Assembly (NCBI RefSeq): GCF_003574295.1
Contig: NZ_BHGK01000001.1
Span: forward strand, 2,294,001-2,358,000
DNA from: Mediterraneibacter butyricigenes
GTDB taxonomy: Bacteria > Bacillota > Clostridia > Lachnospirales > Lachnospiraceae
Reading direction: 5' to 3'
Length of the DNA stretch: 64,000 nt
The notes beneath the pieces were generated by a model that was not told the DNA's origin, made no database searches, and saw only the letters and a program-made list of their open reading frames with translations. A program made the position numbers and the translations under genes. This document shows, one piece after another, positions 15,287 to 23,467 of this stretch (position 1 is the first letter of the stretch; each line of letters opens with the position of its first letter).

Positions 15287-16414
15287 ATGTTAAAAGTGAA
15301 GCTTAAATGGATTGAATTTGAAAATTTGAGAACAGGCTTAAAAATCGAAAAGATAGCATTCAACGATGACATAACATTGTTGGTTGGATTGTCAGGTGTT
15401 GGTAAAACTCAGATTCTTAATGCTATTGAATATTCATTAAAGTTGGCTGTAAATAAAAACATTAGATTAGAGCCATTTGCTGTTAGTTTGTGTGTAGAAA
15501 TTGAGAATGACGAATATGTGTGGGAGTATAAGATTGAACAAAATTTTGTCGAAGATATTATTGAGACAAAGGAAATAAAATATATTTTTACGTATGAAAA
15601 GTTAGTCAAAAATGGAAGTCAAATTATTGTATATAGAAATGGTGAAGATATTCAAGTGATGGGATATGAAAAGGTTCCAAATCCCAAGAAGGATGAAAGT
15701 CTTTTAATTCAATATTCAGAAGATACCTTTTTTAAACCGATTATTTTAGGAATAACAAAGCTGTATCCAATAGAAGTAGAAATGGATGTTAGAGGGGCTA
15801 TTGATAGAGAGAGCTTTAATATGTTTAAAGCAAAAATAAAACAAAGTATGCAAAAGGACCCGCAATCATCATTTGAAAAATATAGTCATTTGCCAGTTCC
15901 ATTAAAACTATATATTGCTAAAGAGTTTTATCCTGAATTGTATGCTGAAATTTTTGATGCAGTAAAAGAATTATTTATGGAAGTGAATAGTATTGATATT
16001 GTTGAGGATTCGACAAGAGAAGTTTATATGGTTGCAATAGATGTTTATGGAAAGAAATTAATGCAACATGAAATTTCAAATGGAATGTTAAAAACAATAT
16101 ATTATATTGTTGAATTAGTGACAATGTCAAAAGATTCCTTGGTGCTAATTGATGAATTTGAAAATGGATTAGGAGTTAATTGTATTGATATTCTTGCAGA
16201 AATTTTGTTAGATGAAAGAAAAGATTTACAATTTATAATTACAAGCCATCATCCGAAGATTATAAATCAAATATCTAATGCAAAATGGAAAATAATTGAA
16301 AGAAATATTTCTACAGTTACAAATTCTTCAGCAGAAGAGTATGGCATTTCTCATAGCCAACATGATGCATATTTTAATCTTATTAATAGATGGGAATTTG
16401 AGGGTAAGATATAA
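15287..16414 (+). CDS. AAA ATPase of a putative two-gene defence system
   Basis: This ABC/SMC-like AAA ATPase (AAA_15/OLD-type) of about 375 residues starts LKVKLKWIEFENLRTGL. It has Walker A GLSGVGKTQ (about residues 35-43) and Walker B SLVLIDEFENGLG near residue 287. A D-loop region follows, with the histidine-containing IITSHHPKII. The ATG at 15287 is preceded by GAGG and AGAAGGG; an upstream ATG at 15263 in the same frame has no ribosome site. The stop at 16414 touches the next start. Such ATPases pair with Toprim or HNH nucleases in anti-phage systems (PARIS AriA, OLD/Gabija). DNA here is markedly AT-rich, a sign of transfer. Confidence 0.8.
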   Translation: MLKVKLKWIEFENLRTGLKIEKIAFNDDITLLVGLSGVGKTQILNAIEYSLKLAVNKNIRLEPFAVSLCVEIENDEYVWEYKIEQNFVEDIIETKEIKYIFTYEKLVKNGSQIIVYRNGEDIQVMGYEKVPNPKKDESLLIQYSEDTFFKPIILGITKLYPIEVEMDVRGAIDRESFNMFKAKIKQSMQKDPQSSFEKYSHLPVPLKLYIAKEFYPELYAEIFDAVKELFMEVNSIDIVEDSTREVYMVAIDVYGKKLMQHEISNGMLKTIYYIVELVTMSKDSLVLIDEFENGLGVNCIDILAEILLDERKDLQFIITSHHPKIINQISNAKWKIIERNISTVTNSSAEEYGISHSQHDAYFNLINRWEFEGKI

Positions 16415-17098
16415 ATGAATTACTATTTTTTATTGGAAGATGAGAAATCATCTATAAAAGTACTTCCTAATTGGCTTGAATATATGGGGATAAAAAATAT
16501 AAGAGTTCAAGATATCACATATCTGACGGATAATTGTTATGTAATGCAGAGTGGACAAGGTATTACGCAATTAATTACTAGAGTTTTGTTTCAGACAATT
16601 GATACAATAATTCAAAATCCTGGAAAAGTAGACGAGTTAATTGTAATTTTAGATTCTGAAGAATATGATGCATTGTCAAGGAAAAATCAAGTAAATTCAA
16701 TTATTGAAAAATATATAAAGGATAAGGATTATCACATTGATTTTACGTACAAAGTATTTGTATGTAATCATTGTTTTGAAACGTGGTTGCTTGGTAATAG
16801 GTCATTATTTCCTGAAGAGAGACCTTCTGGTGATTTTCAAAAGTATTATGATTCATATAATGTAAAAGATAGTGATCCAGAAATGATGACCGTTCCACAA
16901 AATGTGCAAGAAACGATTGCATCATATCATTTCCACTATTTACATGAGATGTGTAGGTATAATAAGATACGATATAGCAAAAAAAAGCCAATGATTATGG
17001 CAAAAGAGGAGTATTTTAATCAATTGAAAATTAGAATTGAGTCTACACACCATTTGCGTTCATTTTTTGAATTTTATAGTTATTTTAACCAAACTTAA
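16415..17098 (+). CDS. Toprim-like partner protein of the ATPase
   Basis: The 227-residue protein begins MNYYFLLEDEKSSIKVLPNWL. It has an acidic residue after a first hydrophobic strand and a later strand ELIVILDSEEYD, the spacing of a Toprim fold (E ... DxE). The remainder (FVCNHCFETWLLGNRSLFP, then RIRYSKKKP) resembles RloB/DUF4276-like proteins, in which the E-T-W segment is conserved. Assignment rests on pattern only. It begins immediately after the ATPase stop, so the two are translationally coupled, like PARIS AriA-AriB or other ATPase-nuclease pairs. It would be the effector, probably a nuclease. Confidence 0.65.
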   Translation: MNYYFLLEDEKSSIKVLPNWLEYMGIKNIRVQDITYLTDNCYVMQSGQGITQLITRVLFQTIDTIIQNPGKVDELIVILDSEEYDALSRKNQVNSIIEKYIKDKDYHIDFTYKVFVCNHCFETWLLGNRSLFPEERPSGDFQKYYDSYNVKDSDPEMMTVPQNVQETIASYHFHYLHEMCRYNKIRYSKKKPMIMAKEEYFNQLKIRIESTHHLRSFFEFYSYFNQT

Positions 17099-17722
17099 AA
17101 TTCTTATGCTTAGGTATAAGCTATGAAAATTTTTGAAAAGAATATTTGATTGATAACAGAGATGTGATAACAAATTGATAACACCGTTCAGTACAGTCTG
17201 TGGACTTTGGACAGTGGAACACATATAAAACCAGATAGAACCATAATCCCTATACAAAAGTGTATAGTGATAAGATTTTATTTGCGAGTTTGAGTAGCTT
17301 GAAAAATTGCGGAAAAGCCCATAAATAAAGGCTTTGCGGGTAGTCGAAAAGACCAAATGGAGTGCAAATGGAGTTTAAAAAAATTTTTTTCTCTTGTTTA
17401 TATTCCAGATTCACCTGCAAATTTCGTGAAATCAGTTATTCTCATAAAATAAAATTAGAGTAAATATGAAGAACAGTTTGTTTTGATTGAAGTGATTTTC
17501 GTCAAGGCAGACTGTTTTTTTGTTGCCTGCATTTAGAAAACAGATACCACAGAAAGGTTCTTTATTATCGATGAGCTTAAACTCCATGACACAGTAATCA
17601 CACTGATGGAGAATTAAAAAACAAGAAAATTTGATAAATTTCGGAAAAAGATGTCCGATTTTGTATCTGCCAGTACAGAGTATATGAAGAGATAAATATT
17701 CAAAACACAGGAGGTACTGATT
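17099..17722. other. Non-coding stretch with integration-site-like remnants
   Basis: No complete gene is seen. Near 17311-17375 are a small hairpin (AAAGCC...GGCTTT) and a repeated ATGGAG motif (AAATGGAGTGCAAATGGAG), a sequence type I associate with ends of tyrosine-integrase elements in Lachnospiraceae. AACAGTTTG (17472) and CAGACTGTTTTTTT (to 17521) form a weak terminator. A minus-strand Cys-rich open frame without a good start spans about 17432-17700. Confidence 0.35.
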
Positions 17723-17941
17723 ATGCAGAACAAATTATTTTTAAAGGCAGCCGATATATGTGAACTTCTGGAAGTAAAACAGACATCGGCTTATGAGATC
17801 ATCTTGTGTATGTTTGAGTCATGTGACACAGAGGAATTTACAGAAATATTAGGTAAGCTGCTTGGCGGAAAACAGACTTCTAAAGTGACAGCTCACTTGG
17901 AAGCACTGGAGGAATTACTGACAGAAGAAAAGTGGAAGTAA
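17723..17941 (+). CDS. Small helical accessory protein
   Basis: This 72-residue protein contains LKAADICELLEVKQTSAYEII, which can be read as a minimal helix-turn-helix, and an acidic C-terminal helix. A consensus AGGAGG lies 8 bp before the ATG. Comparable short proteins precede sigma-like factors in clostridial integrative elements. I cannot assign a function; a DNA-binding or sigma-interacting role is possible. Confidence 0.6.
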   Translation: MQNKLFLKAADICELLEVKQTSAYEIILCMFESCDTEEFTEILGKLLGGKQTSKVTAHLEALEELLTEEKWK

Positions 17942-18030
17942 AGTGGCAGTGAACTGACAGTAAACTGGCATGTGAATGGCATTACAATGAAAATACATGC
18001 ATGTTAGAATTGATATGCTGAGAGAAATAG

Positions 18031-18064
18031 ACCTTTGCAGACGTAATGTTTGCGGAGGTTTTTC
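18031..18064 (+). terminator. Terminator after the small helical protein
   Basis: ACCTTTGCAGAC (18031-18042) pairs with GTTTGCGGAGGT (18048-18059) and is followed by TTTTTC. Confidence 0.7.
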
Positions 18065-18087
18065 TTTTCTCAAATTTTAAGGCGTCA

Positions 18088-18118
18088 GGCTGTGCCCGGA
18101 AGGGCATGGTCTTTTTTT
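18088..18118 (+). terminator. Second hairpin with T tract
   Basis: GGCTGTGCCC and GGGCATGGT pair (with G-U pairs) around GGAA and are followed by seven T. Two terminators in tandem separate the small protein gene from the sigma-like gene. The rest of 17942-18289 shows nothing else. Confidence 0.6.
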
Positions 18119-18289
18119 ATACCCAAAAAACAGGTTGCAGATTTGAAAAAGCTTCCTTTTTGACAGGTAGACGCTGGAAAGGAAGAGCATATCAAGATGC
18201 AGGGAAGAGGCAGGCATTATGCCATATATCCATGACTTTCGATTTGTCACAAATCAAATCAACCAAATCGACAAATCGGAGGAACAGTT

Positions 18290-18850
18290 ATGGAAGAAAG
18301 AAAATACACATTTTACGACAGATATCAGAAGGTGAAATACGCTAATATTACAGCAGAGGAGCTGGAAGTTCTTAATATTTCTTATAATAAGGAACATTAT
18401 ATGTTCGATCAGCAGCATCAGAGAAATAATACAGTATTATTTTGTAGATTAGAATCAGAAAACAGTTGTGCGACAGACTTTATCGCAGATGATGGACGTG
18501 ACATTGCATCAGATATCACAACAGGGATCTTCTTCAAAGAACTCTTCAGTGATCTGACAGAGAAAGAAAAGAAAATCGTGAGCGATTATTTTATTATGGG
18601 AAAACAAGTTAAGGAAACAGCAGCGGAACTGGGCATCAGCACACGTCAGGTGAGTAGAGACAAGAATAGTGCTTTGGCAAAAATGTTAAAGAGAATGAAA
18701 GCAGCTGGATATGAATCATATGCTGAGGCGGCAGGTGCATTTCTGCAGGAAAGCGATTATATTCCAACACAGATGGAAACACAGAATTCTATTATGAAGA
18801 AAAGAACCGGAGAAGTGAGATTGCCATCAGATCATAAAATGAAAAAATAA
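18290..18850 (+). CDS. Sigma-70-like factor / region-4 helix-turn-helix protein
   Basis: This 186-residue protein has a region-4-like helix-turn-helix at about residues 92-140: FSDLTEKEKKIVSDYFIMGKQ, then ETAAELGISTRQVSRDKNSAL. It lacks a clear region 2, so it may be a regulator rather than a full sigma factor. The start follows CGGAGGAACAGTT. Such genes are common cargo of clostridial integrative elements and precede recombinase genes there, but here the next gene is a thioredoxin. Confidence 0.72.
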   Translation: MEERKYTFYDRYQKVKYANITAEELEVLNISYNKEHYMFDQQHQRNNTVLFCRLESENSCATDFIADDGRDIASDITTGIFFKELFSDLTEKEKKIVSDYFIMGKQVKETAAELGISTRQVSRDKNSALAKMLKRMKAAGYESYAEAAGAFLQESDYIPTQMETQNSIMKKRTGEVRLPSDHKMKK

Positions 18851-18878
18851 ATTAAAGAAAAATTAATCATGATAATAA

Positions 18879-18893
18879 TGTGATAATATCACA
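18879..18893. promoter_or_regulatory. Crp/Fnr-like palindrome at about -41 of the thioredoxin promoter
   Basis: TGTGATAATATCACA is a perfect 6+3+6 palindrome close to the Crp-type site. With a -10 at 18915-18920 and an inferred start near 18927, its centre (18886) lies at about -41, the classical position for class II activation. A Crp/Fnr gene sits at the end of this operon, which makes that protein the candidate activator. Confidence 0.6.
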
Positions 18894-18914
18894 GAAAACA
18901 AATGAATTTCAGAT

Positions 18915-18920
18915 TATAAT
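18915..18920 (+). promoter_or_regulatory. -10 element of the thioredoxin operon
   Basis: A perfect TATAAT is found 37 bp before the thioredoxin ATG. No good -35 exists at 17 bp upstream (CAGAAA), as expected of an activator-dependent promoter. Confidence 0.55.
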
Positions 18921-18956
18921 AAAGCCATAAAAGAAAAAAACAAGGAGGACTGTAAA

Positions 18957-19262
18957 ATGTCTGCAATTAATATCAATAAAAATAATTTTCAAAACGAAGT
19001 AATGAATTCTGATAAAACTGTCCTTTTGGATTTTTGGGCGCCTTGGTGTGCTCCTTGTCGTATGGTGGTTCCTATCATAGAGGAGATTGCAGGTGAACGC
19101 CCTGATATCAAAGTTGGTAAAATCAATGTGGATGAGCAGCCTGAACTGGCAAGTGAATTTAGTATTATGAGTATCCCAACTTTGGTGGTTATGAAGAATG
19201 GGAAGATCGTACAACAGGTTTCAGGTGCGAGACCTAAGAATGCAATTTTAGAAATGCTTTAA
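18957..19262 (+). CDS. trxA: Thioredoxin
   Basis: This 101-residue thioredoxin has the conserved DFWAPWCAPCRMVVP active-site region; the redox motif is CAPC instead of the usual CGPC. KINVDEQPELA, the cis-proline in MSIPTLVVMKNG and the final VSGARPK are in place. It is the first gene of an operon with a rhodanese (16 bp later) and a CoA-disulfide-reductase-like enzyme, which suggests persulfide or disulfide handling. The start follows AAGGAGGACTGTAAA. Confidence 0.95.
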   Translation: MSAININKNNFQNEVMNSDKTVLLDFWAPWCAPCRMVVPIIEEIAGERPDIKVGKINVDEQPELASEFSIMSIPTLVVMKNGKIVQQVSGARPKNAILEML

Positions 19263-19277
19263 GGAGGAGGTGCACTA

Positions 19278-19598
19278 ATGGGATTTTTTGATTTCCTTAA
19301 ACAGGCGAATATTAATCAAGGGATAGAGGAATATAAAAGGACTGCTGGTGCAGTTCTGCTGGATGTTCGTACTCCGCAGGAATATCAGGAAGGGCATATA
19401 CCAGAAAGTAAAAATGTGCCGTTGCAACAACTTAACAATGTTGTTTCAGTAGTGAAGAATACAGAAATGCCACTGTTTGTATACTGTTATTCCGGAGCCC
19501 GAAGTCGTCAAGCAACTGGGATGTTACAACGAATGGGATATTCTAAAGTAAATAATATTGGTGGCATTGCTGCTTATTCAGGAAAGGTGGAAAAATAA
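19278..19598 (+). CDS. Rhodanese-domain sulfurtransferase
   Basis: This 106-residue single rhodanese domain has VLLDVRTPQEYQEGHIPESKNVPL and the active-site loop FVYCYSGARSRQA, in which the cysteine would carry a persulfide. The length suits stand-alone PspE/GlpE-like proteins. It lies between the thioredoxin and the pyridine-nucleotide-disulfide reductase genes, with intergenic gaps of 15 bp and 1 bp. The start follows AAGGAGGAGGTGCACTA. Confidence 0.93.
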   Translation: MGFFDFLKQANINQGIEEYKRTAGAVLLDVRTPQEYQEGHIPESKNVPLQQLNNVVSVVKNTEMPLFVYCYSGARSRQATGMLQRMGYSKVNNIGGIAAYSGKVEK

Positions 19599-19599
19599 G

Positions 19600-21291
19600 A
19601 TGAAGGTAATAATTGTAGGCGGTGTAGCCGGTGGAGCTACAGCTGCAGCAAGAATACGCAGACTGGATGAACACGCAGAAATTACTGTGTTTGAAAAATC
19701 TGGATACATATCCTACGCGAATTGTGGGCTTCCATATTATATTGGAGACGTGATCACAGATCCGGAAGAACTTACACTACAGACACCAGAGAGTTTTTTT
19801 AAACGCTTCCGTATTAATATGAAAATTCATCATGAAGTTATCTCCATACATCCAGATCGTAAAACTGTTTCAGTGAAAAATTTGGAGAATGGTGAGATAT
19901 TTGAAGAAAACTATGATAAGCTGATCCTCTCTCCAGGTGCAAAGCCAACACAGCCAAAGCTTCCTGGAGTAGGTATTGACAAACTTTTTACACTTCGTAC
20001 TGTAGAAGATACTTTTCGGATAAAGGAATATATTAATAAGAATCATCCAAAATCTGCTGTATTGGCGGGTGGTGGCTTTATTGGTCTGGAACTGGCAGAA
20101 AATTTGAGAGAGCTTGGCATGGATGTTACGATTGTCCAGCGGCCTAAGCAGCTGATGAATCCTTTTGATCCGGATATGGCATCCATAATTCATAGTGAAA
20201 TGAGAAAGCACGGGATAAAACTGGTACTGGATTATACGGTAGAAGGATTTACAGAAAAGGACAATGGAGTAGAGGTTCTATTAAAAGATAATCCATCTCT
20301 TCTGGCTGATATGGTAGTGCTGGCAATCGGAGTTACACCAGACACCGCTTTAGCAAAAGAAGCCGGTCTGGAACTTGGCATCAAGGGAAGTATCGTAGTG
20401 AATGACAGGATGGAAACTTCTGTACCGGATATTTATGCAGCAGGTGATGCAGTTCAGGTAAAACATTATGTTACGGGTGATGATGCACTAATCTCTTTGG
20501 CTGGACCAGCCAATAAACAGGGCAGGATCATCGCAGATAATATTTGCGGCGGTGATAGCCGTTACCTGGGCAGTCAGGGAAGCTCCGTTATCAAAGTGTT
20601 TGATATGACAGCAGCTACTACAGGTATCAATGAAACCAATGCCCAAAAGTCAGGATTAGATGTAGATACAGTGATTCTTTCTCCTATGAGTCATGCCGGT
20701 TACTATCCTGGTGGAAAAGTGATGACCATGAAGGTGGTTTTTGAAAAAGAGACGTATCGTTTGCTTGGTGCTCAGATTATTGGATATGAAGGCGTTGATA
20801 AACGTATTGATGTGCTGGCAACAGCAATTCATGCAGGACTGAAGGCAACTCAATTGAAAGATTTGGATCTCGCATATGCACCGCCTTATTCCTCTGCAAA
20901 GGATCCTGTAAATATGGCCGGATTCATGATAGACAATATAGCAAAAGGTATCTTAAAACAATGGCATTTGGAAGATCTGGATAAGATTTCTAAAGATAAA
21001 AGTGCTGTGTTGCTGGATGTGAGAATGGTATATGAATTTAGCAAGGGTCATATTAATGGATTTAAAAACATTCCTGTAGATGAACTGAGGGAACGTATCA
21101 ATGAAGTTGAGAAAGGAAAGCCTGTATATCTGATATGCCAGAGTGGGCTGCGTAGTTATATTGCCAGCCGTATTCTGGAAGGAAATGGATATGAAACATT
21201 CAACTTTTCCGGCGGCTTCCGCTTCTATGATGCAGTGATTAATGACCGTGCACTGATCGAAAGGGCATATACATGCGGTATGGATTATTAG
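19600..21291 (+). CDS. CoA-disulfide reductase-like FAD oxidoreductase with C-terminal rhodanese domain
   Basis: This protein of about 563 residues has the FAD site VIIVGGVAGGATAAARIRRL at the start and the catalytic cysteine in SYANCGLPYY (about Cys43). An NAD-binding AVLAGGGFIGLELAE (about 150-165), the second FAD motif DIYAAGDA and a dimerisation domain (about 325-440) follow. The last 100 residues are a rhodanese domain with VYLICQSGLRSYIA. This CoADR-Rhd architecture reduces CoA disulfide, CoA persulfide or polysulfide with NAD(P)H. It ends the thioredoxin-rhodanese operon. The ATG at 19600 is two bases after the rhodanese stop. Confidence 0.93.
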   Translation: MKVIIVGGVAGGATAAARIRRLDEHAEITVFEKSGYISYANCGLPYYIGDVITDPEELTLQTPESFFKRFRINMKIHHEVISIHPDRKTVSVKNLENGEIFEENYDKLILSPGAKPTQPKLPGVGIDKLFTLRTVEDTFRIKEYINKNHPKSAVLAGGGFIGLELAENLRELGMDVTIVQRPKQLMNPFDPDMASIIHSEMRKHGIKLVLDYTVEGFTEKDNGVEVLLKDNPSLLADMVVLAIGVTPDTALAKEAGLELGIKGSIVVNDRMETSVPDIYAAGDAVQVKHYVTGDDALISLAGPANKQGRIIADNICGGDSRYLGSQGSSVIKVFDMTAATTGINETNAQKSGLDVDTVILSPMSHAGYYPGGKVMTMKVVFEKETYRLLGAQIIGYEGVDKRIDVLATAIHAGLKATQLKDLDLAYAPPYSSAKDPVNMAGFMIDNIAKGILKQWHLEDLDKISKDKSAVLLDVRMVYEFSKGHINGFKNIPVDELRERINEVEKGKPVYLICQSGLRSYIASRILEGNGYETFNFSGGFRFYDAVINDRALIERAYTCGMDY

Positions 21292-21330
21292 AAATAAACA
21301 AAATATTTTTATAGTTTGATCGTAGTATAA

Positions 21331-21387
21331 AAAGATCCCCCATTTATTAGAATGACTTTCATAATTCTGATAAATGGAGGATTCTTT
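21331..21387. terminator. Bidirectional terminator between convergent genes
   Basis: AAAGATCCCCCATTTAT and ATAAATGGAGGATTCTTT pair imperfectly across about 18 bases, with A and T tracts on either side. It serves the reductase gene (plus) and the Crp/Fnr gene (minus). Confidence 0.75.
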
Positions 21388-21408
21388 AGATGTTATAGAA
21401 AAACAGTT

Positions 21409-22068
21409 TTATGATCTTTGTAGTGTTTCCAGTCTTTTCGAATCAAGGATTGTGATTTTGCCGCGGGAGAGTTTGACGAGTCCCTCGCCTTGAAAGTATC
21501 GGAGCATTCGAGTGATAACTTCCCTGTGGGAACCAAGATGATTAGCAATTGTCTCATGAGTGATTTTCAGCTCGTTTGTTCCTTCAATAGAGGTCTCTTC
21601 TAAAAGAAATGAAGCAACACGCTTATCCAAACTCTTCCACATGATTTGTTCAATCAGCCACATGACATCAGAAAAACGGGTAGCCATTAACTCATTGGTA
21701 TAGTTTGCGACGGGAGCAGATTCCTTCATGATGCCCTTATAGATTTCAGCAGGGATGATCCAAAGAGCAGTATCTTTTTCTGTTTCAATGGTTACTTCAA
21801 ATTGAATGGACCGCATGATACATGAGGCGGATAAAAGACACATATCCATATCGAACAGACGGTAAAGTGTAATCTCACGTCCTTCATCTGAAAGTATGTA
21901 AGTTCGAAGCTGCCCGGATTTAACCAGTAATAATCCGGTACAATCCAGGTTTCCGTTGTGAATGATCGTTCCTTTTTTTACATCCCGTGTAATCAAATTG
22001 TCTGAAATTATTTTTTTCTGTGCTGTATTTAAGTCATTCCATAGTGGAAAATAATTTTCGAAGTTCAT
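21409..22068 (-). CDS. Crp/Fnr-family transcriptional regulator
   Basis: This 219-residue protein has an N-terminal cyclic-nucleotide-like beta barrel (about 20-115) with VKSGQLRTYILSDEGREITLYRL and SCIMRS. The C-terminal winged helix (about 150-215) contains TNELKITHETIANHLGSHREVITRMLRYFQGEGLV. Cysteines occur at CLLSASCIMRS in the sensing domain, compatible with redox or oxygen sensing as seen in clostridial relatives. It faces the thioredoxin operon convergently and is divergent from an unknown gene at 22200. Likely targets are the palindromes at 18879-18893 and 22113-22140. Confidence 0.92.
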   Translation of the reverse strand: MNFENYFPLWNDLNTAQKKIISDNLITRDVKKGTIIHNGNLDCTGLLLVKSGQLRTYILSDEGREITLYRLFDMDMCLLSASCIMRSIQFEVTIETEKDTALWIIPAEIYKGIMKESAPVANYTNELMATRFSDVMWLIEQIMWKSLDKRVASFLLEETSIEGTNELKITHETIANHLGSHREVITRMLRYFQGEGLVKLSRGKITILDSKRLETLQRS

Positions 22069-22112
22069 AATAGTTATCTCCTTTACGAACCTAGTATACT
22101 TTCTTTTTTAAG

Positions 22113-22140
22113 ATGCGTCAATTACATAATTGACATATGC
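22113..22140. promoter_or_regulatory. Inverted-repeat operator between crp-like gene and 22200 gene
   Basis: ATGCGTCAA and TTGACATATGC flank an 8-bp spacer, and the inner TCAATTACATAATTGA is perfectly symmetric. The right arm carries the -35 of the plus-strand promoter. The same spacing and half-site recur at 24225-24268. Confidence 0.6.
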
Positions 22141-22158
22141 CATAAATAAAAATATACT
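22130..22158 (+). promoter_or_regulatory. Promoter of the 22200 gene
   Basis: TTGACA (22130-22135), a 17-bp spacer and TATACT (22153-22158) form a near-consensus promoter whose -35 lies within the inverted repeat, so a bound factor would repress it. Confidence 0.7.
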
Positions 22159-22199
22159 GACTATAGTACATAGCGGTTGCAAATAGGGAGGGATAAATA

Positions 22200-22943
22200 A
22201 TGCAGGGAGATGTCAGTTTTACATTTTTGGACCGAATTGAAGAAGTAGAACTGAATATTGTAGATAGACGATGGCAGTCTGCACTGGCATTGACTTTGCC
22301 AGATATTTGCGGAGAACGCTGTTGGCAGCTTCGATGTGAATATCTTCATCAAAATAAAGGATTTTTGAATGATGAAAATAATATACGCTTTCATCTTGGA
22401 CTAAACTGTGGAATGTCAGTTTGTCAGTTGGACAGTATGAACATACAGGAGAACGGAAACGATATTCATATAGACATAGAACAGTTTTGTCTGAGGATGA
22501 GCAAGGCAGCAAAGAGTTATTATGATAAAGTTCATTTGGAAAAAGACTTTAGTCTCTATAATACACCAGTTTTGGATTTTATTCAGGTAACACAAAAAAA
22601 GAAAGCTGCTTCTATTATTGCGCTGGTCTGTGGCAATGAACGTTATGCAAAAGGATTAAAAGAAACATTGCAGTTTATTTCAGATCAGATCATGCTGTTT
22701 TACACACCGGAAAGTGCTAAAACAAAATTAGGCAGACATAAGCCGAATCTTTGGATTGTTACCGAAGATATGATGAGCCAACCGAATCAGCCATGGCGTG
22801 CGGACAGGACAACACCTGTAATTTTAATCACAGGCAATCCTGATGCTGTTGAAATTAAAAAGAATTCAGGAAAACTAACTGTTCTTTCTATGCCATTATC
22901 AATAGTTGATTTGCGGAAAACCGTCGAAATATATGTGTCGTGA
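22200..22943 (+). CDS. Protein of unknown function in the redox island
   Basis: This 247-residue protein is not recognised. Residues 20-95 form a mixed region with cysteines (PDICGERCWQLRCEYL, GLNCGMSVCQL). From residue 135 on, alternating strands and helices (AASIIALVCGNERYAKGLKETL, KPNLWIVTEDM, TPVILITGN, LTVLSMPLSIVDLRKTVE) look like a receiver-type alpha/beta fold. No phosphorylatable aspartate can be confirmed. It has a GGGAGG site, its own near-consensus promoter and a downstream partner 10 bp away. Context suggests a role in redox sensing or assembly. Confidence 0.7.
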   Translation: MQGDVSFTFLDRIEEVELNIVDRRWQSALALTLPDICGERCWQLRCEYLHQNKGFLNDENNIRFHLGLNCGMSVCQLDSMNIQENGNDIHIDIEQFCLRMSKAAKSYYDKVHLEKDFSLYNTPVLDFIQVTQKKKAASIIALVCGNERYAKGLKETLQFISDQIMLFYTPESAKTKLGRHKPNLWIVTEDMMSQPNQPWRADRTTPVILITGNPDAVEIKKNSGKLTVLSMPLSIVDLRKTVEIYVS

Positions 22944-22953
22944 GGAGAAGTTT

Positions 22954-23304
22954 ATGCTATACATAATACTATTATTTGTAGTTGTATATTTGATGATACT
23001 TATGCGGAGACAGAAAGAAAAGATGAGTGAAATTAAAATACAAATAGATCAACTGCAAGCACAACATGATCGATTGCAGAAAGAAAGGGATCAGTTACAA
23101 GAACGGATGAATCATCTGGAAGAGCAACGAGAATACTTGCAAATGCAAACAGACCAGGCATTTCGGAGTGCTGATGAAATCGAGAAAATTTGCGATGAGA
23201 TATGGCATCATGCTAATACCATTCACCTTTACTCTTCGTTAGCTGAAGAAGAAAGCAAATCTATAACAATGAAAAAAACAAAAAGAAATTATTCGAACAA
23301 CTGA
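22954..23304 (+). CDS. Small membrane-anchored coiled-coil protein
   Basis: This 116-residue protein starts with one hydrophobic helix (YIILLFVVVYLMILM, residues 3-17). A long heptad coiled coil follows (QIDQLQAQHDRLQKERDQLQ and on, about residues 28-75), then a tail with one cysteine and histidines (ICDEIWHHANTIHLYS). The ATG at 22954 follows GAGGAGAAG and is preferred to the longer frame from 22906. It is co-transcribed with the unknown protein before it. No function is assigned. Confidence 0.68.
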   Translation: MLYIILLFVVVYLMILMRRQKEKMSEIKIQIDQLQAQHDRLQKERDQLQERMNHLEEQREYLQMQTDQAFRSADEIEKICDEIWHHANTIHLYSSLAEEESKSITMKKTKRNYSNN

Positions 23305-23378
23305 GGAGATTCTAAACATCATATATAAATATAAAGGTAATGTATAATAAAGATATGTTATTGTAATGATTAGCGTTT

Positions 23379-23425
23379 AAGGTAAATTCTTATGTAATAA
23401 AATCACAGAAGGATTTTACCTTTTT
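23379..23425 (+). terminator. Terminator before the ferredoxin gene
   Basis: AAGGTAAATTC pairs with GGATTTTACCTT across a loop of about 22 bases and is followed by TTTTT. Confidence 0.55.
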
Positions 23426-23467
23426 CAGGTACAATAGAGATACAAAATTTGAAAGGGGAACAAAGCA

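Noticed and set aside
18046-18345. 99-residue plus frame over 18046-18345
   Set aside because: It spans two terminator hairpins and enters the sigma-like gene in another frame.
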